Positions 55,401 to 64,000 of a stretch of DNA of 64,000 nucleotides are shown here, in pieces. The DNA lies in the NCBI GenBank assembly GCA_025094145.1, contig JALLLS010000030.1:62001-126000 (forward strand). Reading direction: 5' to 3'. A program made the translations under genes and the position numbers. Positions within the stretch are counted from its first letter, which is position 1; each line of letters starts with the position of its first letter. The notes beneath the pieces were generated by a model. The model saw nothing but the letters and a program-made list of their open reading frames with translations, made no database searches and had not been told where the DNA came from. This DNA is from Spinellus fusiger (taxonomy: Eukaryota; Mucoromycota; Mucoromycetes; Mucorales; Phycomycetaceae).

Positions 55401-58400
55401 CGAGATAACCCACTATATCCCGCATGCACCACGGTGTAGTCGACACAGGCCTATTGAAGAAACATACTGTTGGGTTTTTCCATTGAGTTGATTTTTGAAG
55501 TACATAGGTAATTGATTCGATAAACTTTTTACGTAGTTCAGCACCAAGATATCGTCTTGAGCGATGTCCAATGATTTTTTGGTAGATGTTGGATTCATTT
55601 AGAGTTGTCCCCAAATCTATATTTGTTATTTTTTCGATAAAGTAATCGCAAAGAACATGTCGATAACAATAATGAATGTACTGCATCAAGGCGTTGCCAT
55701 CAACAGTGTTCGTATTCCAAACATCAATCCAGACTGTGTAACTTTTTTCGTTTACTGATACTTCTTGAAAATCATCGTCCAGACTGTGTCTAATAATCTG
55801 AGGATCAAGATAGACTGCTAAATTGTCATTTGCTTGAATAGATTGCACAGGGTTTCCATTCGGATCAACTAGAGTGACACATATACCCGCTAGCCCTTGG
55901 CCACAGGAAAGCTCCAATACTGTTGATGACCCAGGAACTCGCTTAATGCAATTGTAAAAGAAACAGTAGTCACCCGGATTAAACTCTTGAATACTTTCAA
56001 GTGAACTTTTAATAGTTTTTAGTAAATAATAAGAGTAATACACTGACTTTACTTCACTCTATTTACCTGGATGGTGTTGCACTCTGTTTTTCTTGAATTC
56101 CGCAACCAGCCTGCGGATGAAACAAAAGCTTCTGATAGTTTATAACTGCATCAGACACTATAGGCCCCGAAAAAAGCCTTATATTGCTTGCAATAAGGGC
56201 TTGCTTGAAATGTTGCATCAGACTATGGGGATCAGCAACATGAGACGGCACACGAAGAGCCTGTCTAGAGGTAGGTTCTTTATCGAGTGGAAGAATAAAA
56301 TTGACATCCTATAATTTTACATAAACCACTTAATACTTTCTTCAATCCTAATCAGAAGAAGTTTTTAAAGAGTACTTACTGCTAAGGTTGGCCTTGAAGT
56401 AGGATTACGAGCAAAAAACTGTTGGACCTCATTCAATGTTATATGAGAAATAAGTCTGTTTTCAATGAGGTCTAGAAACTCCTTTTCTATCCACTGAGGA
56501 AGATCAACTCCATGAACTTCTAAAACGAGCTCTTTTGAATCTGATGATGGCTTTGTGGAAGTGTTTTTGATTAAAGGGGAGGAAAGCAGTTTCTTTGAGA
56601 AATCTTGCTTAATTCCCAGCATACTGTTGGATGAAAAGTTATCATTGACGCTTATGAGAGGTGTGTTTGATCCAGCTTGATGGTGCAATCTGTTAGAGGT
56701 ATCTGTCTCATCCTGGGAGTGTAAACTATTTCTTTCAAAGAATTTACAGTATACAATCGATTCATCATGTTCAATCACAAACATTTGAGATCGGTTGATG
56801 ACTGTGAATAATCTCAATACATCAGATACCAAAGATTTCAATGCTGTATTGGGCTGTAACCGCCAGTGTAGAGGAAATATCTTTGTATATACAACGGGAC
56901 ATTCATACTGCCCTGGCATTGGTATGGTATAAGATCCATTTGGACCATCACCATTATTGTTAGAAACACTTTCATCATCAGAATCTGAATAGTCACTATC
57001 ATTTGTAGCAGACACTTCCAAATATTTGCTTTTTGTTATTGAGTGAAATGAGTAAGATTGAAAAAATAGATCCAATAATAATATAGTTTTTTTTTTAAAA
57101 AAAAAACTCTTACCTGCATATACGTGTCTTCTGTAAACTTTTAAGAAGCATTATTTGGTTTGTTCTCTTTTGAACATTATTGATATCCACTTTAATACGG
57201 CGCATAATTTCATAGTGATCAATGAGAGCATGGAACTTTGAATAAAAGTAGACCTGTACATGCTTCTCCTTTGGAATTAGAATAAGCCAGTAAATTGGCC
57301 TAGCATGAAATGGAATAGTTTTTTTAGTGGGTGTCTCTTCTATTGCTGAAGGCTGATTGAGACTGATTCCAAGTCCCTCACAAAAGTTATTCATTCCTTG
57401 GGAGGACTCAAATGCGCTAGTTATTTCTTCAACAGAGATATTATGCTCATTGTAATTCCGGATGATGGGTGATGTACCTGATGAAAGAGAGTTTTCTTCA
57501 CGCATACAGTAAGTAGTCTCTTCACAGACATAAAAGTAGTCTTCTGTGCGATGAAAAGAGTATTTAGGATTGTGTCCTCTACTTTTCATTAGCTCATTCA
57601 TAAAAGTATGTCGGCTTTCTGGCCCATTTTTTAAAAAATGAAACGGAAGAGTAGTAGAGGTAGGGAAATCAACAAATGGGCTTCCTTGTCCAAGTTGATA
57701 CTCAACATACTCCAATACATCTTTTGTTATGTTGCTTACTTTCAATAGTATATGAATTATCTCTTCTGTAAGAAGCCATCTTATACGTGCCTTTGTTTCT
57801 GCTAAAGCACCTTTTTGTTGTTGGTTGAACATAGAGAAGCAATCAGGCTGTGAGTTCATGGATTCAATGAGGGATCTATTATAGAGGGCGATCAATTAAA
57901 TGTATATATTCCAGAGAATAAATAAATTAGAAACTCACTCTCTGATAGATGATTTTGAGCAGGTTGCAGTTGTGTATTCGTTATTATCAGACTCTGGCAT
58001 ACTTAAACATACCAAGCGCAAAGTGACTGATACTTTGCCAGAGTCCAATGGAGAGGATCCCTGAACAATGGCCTGATCATCAAAATTGAATTTTTTGCCT
58101 TCTATAGACTCTCCAGAAAATGAAGTTGGTAAATAAGATACTGGTATTGTCAATTCAGTTATTGGTGTATCTTCTTTATCTGAATGCAGCGTATAAGTAC
58201 ATTCAAGTCGTACCAAAAGCGGTATATGAGAATTAGTAACTAGCTCAATCAAAGAAGACACCTTTTCTTCTAATGTTGAGTGCTGTTGGTTGAGAACTGT
58301 ATCTAAAGGCTCGCTCGATGCAGGTTTATAGTAAAACAAGTCTATATGACTATCGTTTGATGTTTTCACTGGCTCAAAGTATTGACAAAATATCTCGGAA

Positions 58401-61400
58401 AATTTGTCTTGCAAATACATTTCATGACAGTCCCTAAAGATAACGAACAAAGATAAGTAAAATAAACCAGTAATAAAATCAATTGTTTTCTTATAGTTAT
58501 TATTACCAGTCGCCTAATTCATTCTTTTGTCGTGTTGAGCTATTAACAAACTCAGTAATATCAATACTCATTGGAGACTCATTACACATTCTCATTGTTC
58601 TCAAAAGATCCTCCTCGTCGATAGAAAATCCACACAAAAGACACGCGTAGAGTGATTTGAAAAAGCTTATCGAGTAGGCCTGCGAGACGGATTGAACTAC
58701 ACCAAGTGAGATATCTGATAAAGATGCTAAAGAAAAGCAACTGGAGAAAAATCCTTCAAATAATTTAGGCCTAGCTGCTTCTCTAAGTCCATCTGGTTGA
58801 TGAACTGGGTAGTCAATTTCGGTTATTGTTACTTTGTCTTCCGTGTACATATTTTCAATAATTGATCGGTTAGCTTCGTCCAAAGGCCCGGTAAATAACA
58901 TTGTACTTTTTGTGGGTCGCATGGGCTTTTGACGCTTGCATTCAAATATAAACGAGTCCATGAATAAATATCTTTGACTATCGTCTGATAATTTAGTTGT
59001 ATCCTGGCATGTAAAATAATCATCTGATACAGTGGACAGCCAAGAAATTACAGAATCAAGTCCGGGCAAAAGAATGACCGCAAAAGAACGCTCATCATAG
59101 ATCTTAACAAAACAACGTAATTTCTGAAGATCCGAAACCATCATTACCCCAGAGATATGCTGACTAGTAGCTGCGTGTAGAGCATTTTTAAGCTCTACAT
59201 AGAATGCTTCTCCATCGTCATGGTTCTTCAAGACAATCTCTCCATCAGATATGTTTTTCATGGAGCACTCGAAAAAATAATGCAAGATGGCATAGCTCTG
59301 TGCTTTTGGGCCTAGACATGACATGGCTTCTTTGTTTTGGTTCAAGAGCGTATCTGGACGTGGACATGCTTCTACTATAGTATCATATAAAAGAGAAAAT
59401 GAGAAAGACCCTGAGCCAGAGCCTAAAGGACTTGCAGAAGATTGTCTGCTGTAGAGACGTCGGCTTAACCCAATGTTAAATTCAAGGTGATTTCCTCCTG
59501 CAATGCCCCTTAATTCCTCTCTGTTTGTTTCAACAGAAAGTGAACGTCCAATGACATTATCTATCGCTATCTCTGGTATGGTTTTTTCTGTGGATTCTTT
59601 TGTCTTATAGGCAGGACATTTAAAAGAAGTAACAACAAACTTATTGTTGCGCAGAACAGATTGTATGTCGAACAGAATTGGAAGATTCATTGAAATATTA
59701 TCTTCGCCTATGCTTTCATGATCTCTCCTTGGACTATTCTTGTCTTTAAAATCACCTTTCTTCTTCAATCTCCCAACAGTATGTATTTGATCAAAAGTAA
59801 CAAGTTGAGAAATTGTTTTTCGATCTGGCTCCATAGTCCACTTTTTTACAAGTTCGTACTGGTCAAAGGCAAGAGTTCCACTTGGCTCAATCCAAATCTC
59901 TGTGGTTATTTTTCCATTACTAGAGTCTTTCCAAATAAAATACTGAACAGCACATAAGTATTCTCGATCATCACGGATTGGAAGTGATATCTCTTGATAG
60001 AAATGAGTACTGTCCGGAAGAGGAAGTACTAGTTGGTATCCCTAGTATAAAAATGACAGTAGTAACAACAACAGAAAGAACTTAGTACATTAGTATTTAC
60101 ACTTTGCTTTTATATATATATATAAACCGACTTATACCTGGTCAAGACGGGCTTGACATAAAAACTGAAATGCCAAGTCATGAACAGGCATCATTTTGTT
60201 TTTCTTGTGATAGTTATCCTGATCATTGTCTGTATGCCATGTCCAAGTCATGTGTTGAAGATAGTCGCGCACAACATATTCTCCTGTTAACCACATTGCT
60301 ACAGGAAGATACCATGTTCTGGACCGATGGTCGTTCTTTTTTTGTACTTTATCGGCATGGCTATTATTTTCGGAAGGTTGTTCGCTTTTTCTTACCGACG
60401 AAATGTCTTGAAAATGTTTATCATCACGCATTAATAACCAAGAGAAAGGCCTTTGGCAGATCTTGTTGTTAGAACTGTTGGTTATGTTGGAATTTCTCAA
60501 GGTTGTGTCAATACTCTTGAGTGTGCGTCGCCTGTATTTTACATCAACATTAAAAAATAAGAGCCGTATCGTAACCAAACGACCATATTCTTGTCTTATC
60601 CTCAGCTCACAGAAGGAGGGTGGAATGTCGAGTGATTTTGAGAAATAGTCTTTTGTAGTATCTTCTTGGCATGGTGTTGTCACGAACCCATGTATAAATC
60701 TTACAAAGGTACCATCACTACTCTCAAAATCAGCCCATTCATTTAATACATCTCTCACTCGTAAAACAGAATGATAAATCTCTTTCTCTACATTTTCAAC
60801 AAAATCTTGGTTGTAGGTTGATGTGAACTTTGGACTCATGTAGGGCGATATATCTCCTACAAGCATATCGATACAGGCATAATCATACCAACAGCGTGTG
60901 TACATTCTCAATTCAGTGCTATTCAGCTTGTTCCAATAATCCTGAAAAACTTCAATAAAGCTACCTCGATGCAAGGCACTTTTCTGGTGTAGTACTATTT
61001 TGAGAATTAAGATTAGTTCACTCATAGTACAGACATTGTTAAACTTACCATTGAATCCTATGATGTTCTTTAGCGCCTCGTCGCGTTCAAAAATACTGCC
61101 AAGGTAAGACTTGAGGTTTTCAATCTTTGAAAACATAGGTGTGGTATGGGCTTCTCCAACGTAGGCTGAGCCTGTAACGACCCCCATCATCTGAGCGCGG
61201 CGTTGAAATACATCCCAATTCTGAAGCATGTGGGCAAAGCCTGTATCTGTCCTTACCAAGATTTCAGCTCTAGGGACTTTTGCTCGTGAAAAAATACTAT
61301 TCGAAAGATATATAGTCTCTGGAAATATTTGCCCGTCTGTTTTAAAGACACAAGGAAGCCATGTTGCTCGAATTCGATACTCAATGGTGATATTGGGCTG

Positions 61401-63191
61401 CCAGTACATCACCATACTAATTTGTATACGTTCTTTCTTAACCGCATCAAAGTCCAATGTTCTCTCTTTCTCTGAAGTAGTGTCTGATTTACTTGAGCCA
61501 TTTCCACGATCAAATGTAATGGATTTGAGCGAAAACCCTTCTCTAGCTCTAGAAGCCATAATGTGTGAGAACTCCACAGGTAAAAGATATTCACGATACT
61601 TGAGTAAACACCAGTCAATCTTTGGTGGGGAGGCCCTAGGATCCCAAGGGAAGTTATGCCTTGGATTCAATTCTCTACGTCCATCTAGGCTTGGTGGACC
61701 TGATCCATCTCTTCTCTCCTTTTTGGGGCTCTGATCTTCATGAATATGATGCTGAGAATCAAACATCTGCTTTGACAGGTAGGTCTCTTTGAAAAGGAAT
61801 TTCCTGTGATACACATTGGGAGGTGGACAGCGTGTATCACCCCAAGGCACAATGCGAACACACTGCGGAGTCTTTTGGTCCAATACAGTACTCATATACT
61901 CTTGCTCCTCCTTATCTGGTGTTTCTGCACTTGAAATCTCCACCTCTACACAATCTTCTGAGAATGTAAAGGTGCCTCCAGTAGCACGCGACAAGAACTG
62001 TAGTATCTCAGTATCAGGAATAAACCCAAAGTTTCTACCAGGAATAAAGCTCTGTTTGTAGCCTATTTGTACAATATGACAGGTAATATCCTCCTCTGTA
62101 AACTGCTGAACAAAAGTGTTATCATGTACATTAGATTTCATTGTACCGTCTGTCATTAGAATCAGGTAAGGTCTTCCTTCCTTAGGCAACAAGTTTAATG
62201 CAAAGTGTCCAGCGTGTAGAATTCGAGAAATATCCGCACCCGACTTCCCAATTCCCCACACTTCTTTCTTAGAGGAGTAATAGGAGGTGTTTTCTTTCTT
62301 AGAGTTTGAATTCATAGATAAATTTGTCTGATGTGTGTTTGGATCTGTTGAATCAGAATCTACGTTCATAGAAGACGGCAGGGAGGTTGTGTCTAGCACT
62401 TGTCCACTCACATCCAAATTATAGCCCACGTTGGGACGGTCTCTATTCAATAGTTTTCTAAAATGAGCTGTGTCCTGCTGGAAAGACTGGAATTCTGTGT
62501 CTAACTTTTCAATGATACTATGGATGTTTTCTGCTGTGATAATAGCATTTTGTATAAAGACACGCATAGTAGGATGGGCCACAAGCATTGGAATAATGTT
62601 CACATTGGAGGCAAACTGAGAGTAGTCTGCCACAACAGTTAAATGGAGGCGAGGTCGTATCTTGGAGAAGTATCTATTCAGTAGCAGTCATAAACAGGTG
62701 CACTTACCACCGCCTTTTTGTCTTCAGCCACTGCCAGTGAAAAGGGTTGGGTAAGGCCTTTTAATGAATTACTCATGCTACAAGTGAATTAGTGTTACAC
62801 ATAAACTCAATCTCTTATCACCTTTTCAGTGGCACTTACGTTTTGAAGACCATTGACAGTAAGATATCTGCTTTTGTGTTCCCTACAGTGGCAAGACTTG
62901 AGCTCAGGTCAATAATATACACAATTCGATATTCTCTATGAATGGATAATATATGTGTTCTTGGTGTGACTGTGTAAGAAGAATAAGAGTCTTGTGCTGG
63001 GATGGAAGAATGGGTGGATGTGGGCTTCGGTGCTTTGTTTGTATTTGCTGCTGCTGCACAACGACGATTGGCTGCCTCTAATATTGGTAAAGGGTAAGTA
63101 CAACACTCATGTCATGAACTCTACCATAACCACTAGTGTAGTCAGGATGCCATATTTGTTTCCGATTTCGTGACAGGTATAGAATTTCCAT
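52464..63191 (-). CDS. SZT2: SZT2 homologue (KICSTOR complex scaffold)
   Basis: Very large protein related to animal SZT2, the KICSTOR subunit that brings the GATOR1 complex to lysosomes so that TORC1 is switched off when amino acids are lacking. Eleven exons: 63191-63125, 63077-62840, 62777-62708, 62660-60138, 60041-58507, 58433-57939, 57875-57114, 57028-56380, 56308-56067, 56005-53029 and 52964-52464. They join in phase to 3,352 residues, close to human SZT2 (about 3,400). N-terminal landmarks: LYLSRNRKQIW, REYRIVYIIDLSSSLATV, IRPRLHLTVVADYSQF, and a von Willebrand A-like segment with RPYLILMTDGTMKSN, HIVQIGYKQS, FGFIPDTEILQFLSRATGG. Long Ser-rich stretches and a central PRVPSHVADPHSLMQHF-like block follow. 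The first exon starts at the ATG at 63191; a further upstream exon cannot be excluded. Function is inferred from family only. Confidence 0.85.
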
Positions 63192-63682
63192 CAGCTATAA
63201 AGGGGGGGAATACAAGGGGAATGCCTTGCATAGTATTAAGTTATGTTCAGGTTGCACATTCTACAGAAATAAGTATCTGTTACCTTTGTCTGTTTACTTG
63301 TAACTGGTTGGAATAGACTTTTTAGAAGCCATTGTGTGTATTCATTCTTAGTAAATAGTTTAGAGTTGTTCATTAGCAGAATGGCTGTTTTTGCCTCTAT
63401 TAACTAAGAAATAAATGAATTGAATTGAATTCAGTCGAGTCAGTTGAGTGGATTAGGGGCACTTTGGAGCCATTTTTCAATGATTTATTACCGGAACTTT
63501 TGCATTGGTGTCTTGTGTTTGTGAATTACACTCGACATTAGGTAGGTCATTATGTGACATGACGGGTAGAGTGTAATGAAGAGTCCAAAAAGAGCACTGG
63601 TTCATAAAGAGAAGGTAAGAAATTTGGAATGTCACGTGATAAGAGCGTATTTCTAAGAGGTAGTCGGGCTCACCTCTTGTGG
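63192..63682. promoter_or_regulatory. Divergent intergenic between SZT2 and right-edge gene
   Basis: About 490 bp between opposite-strand start codons, probably containing both promoters. GTCACGTGAT at about 63631, an E-box-like palindrome CACGTG, lies on the side of the right-edge gene. An alternative plus-strand ATG with a GTAAG donor at 63576-63614 could be an upstream exon. Confidence 0.4.
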
Positions 63683-64000
63683 ATGGCTCAGTTTTCTTCT
63701 TTCGCCTCTTCTACTCTTACACGTCTTCTCGGTAGCCATAGAAATCATTTTTTCCCACTATGGAAAACATGTCTTTCCTACATAACCTACCAAGAAATGT
63801 GAGATTTAGAAAATGGCCTATGGACTGGTCTACAGATTTACAGTGTTTATCTGTTGAACTATGAGAATAGGTGTTTGCCCTTCCTACAGCCATTGAAGGG
63901 ATTCAAGCGTCTGCCTGGACCATCCAGCGTCAGGAAGACGGATTTATACTACAGAAAATAAATAGGCCTGAAAGCCAGATATTCAGATCTCTTCTCAATA
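63683..64000 (+). CDS. Unrecognised gene, 5' end only (runs off the right edge)
   Basis: Tentative model: exon 1 63683-63731 (MAQFSSFASSTLTRLL), intron 63732-63889 with CTACAG acceptor, exon 2 from 63890 open to the edge (AIEGIQASAWTIQRQEDGFI, LQKINRPESQIFRSLLN). The N-terminus is Ser/Thr/Arg-rich without acidic residues, which would suit a mitochondrial presequence. No domain can be recognised from about 53 residues, and the splice pair is only the best of several. It is divergent from the SZT2 gene. Confidence 0.3.

Overview
The window reads as nuclear DNA of an early-diverging filamentous fungus, most likely Mucoromycota (Mucorales-like). The reasons are AT-rich DNA, genes with many short introns (about 36-120 nt, GTAAGT-type donors, occasional CTAAC branch sites), fungal gene families such as Gti1/Pac2 (WOPR), an SZT2/KICSTOR homologue and a BRC-repeat BRCA2 homologue (both, as far as I know, missing from most yeasts), and many decayed Tc1/mariner, IS630/DDE_3-like, Mutator-like, Fanzor-like and LTR remnants. 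All gene models were spliced by hand. Where I give exon coordinates, the reading phase was checked across every junction.

Layout. 1-2,001 (minus): 5' part of a BRCA2-like gene that runs off the left edge. 4,557-5,484 (plus): Myb/SANT-like protein. 5,871-7,202: divergent ribosomal protein pair uS9 (minus) and uL15 (plus). 7,391-7,955 (minus): mitochondrial pyruvate carrier subunit. 8-23 kb: repeat-rich, with a Fanzor-like remnant, LTR and Tc1 fragments, a 1.03-kb perfect inverted duplication and a DDE_3 transposon with a Tc1 element nested inside it. 23,190-25,161 (plus): alpha/beta-hydrolase-like protein and alkaline ceramidase. 26,015-26,839 (plus): WOPR regulator. 28.4-30.5 kb: decayed Mutator-like element. 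31,388-33,196 (minus): ATP-dependent PEP carboxykinase. 36 kb: lanosterol synthase pseudogene cut off by a Tc1 derivative. 39,258-40,830: UPF0047/YjbQ protein and HPP membrane protein, tail to tail. 41-48 kb: second repeat island. 48,579-50,870 (plus): acyl-CoA synthetase with a 5-nt microexon, followed by a 1,340-bp Tc1 element. 52,464-63,191 (minus): SZT2 homologue of about 3,352 residues in 11 exons. Right edge: probable start of a divergent gene.

Functionally the genes are ordinary housekeeping, metabolic and regulatory loci rather than a cluster: DNA repair, translation, pyruvate import and gluconeogenesis, lipid activation and ceramide turnover, morphogenetic transcription, and amino-acid signalling to TORC1. 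Genes lie in compact islands separated by transposon graveyards. The most noteworthy items are the perfect inverted duplication (a possible source of double-stranded RNA), the Fanzor remnant, the 5-nt exon that completes the A10 motif of the acyl-CoA synthetase, the near-full-length SZT2, and a repeat family whose copies keep one reading frame.
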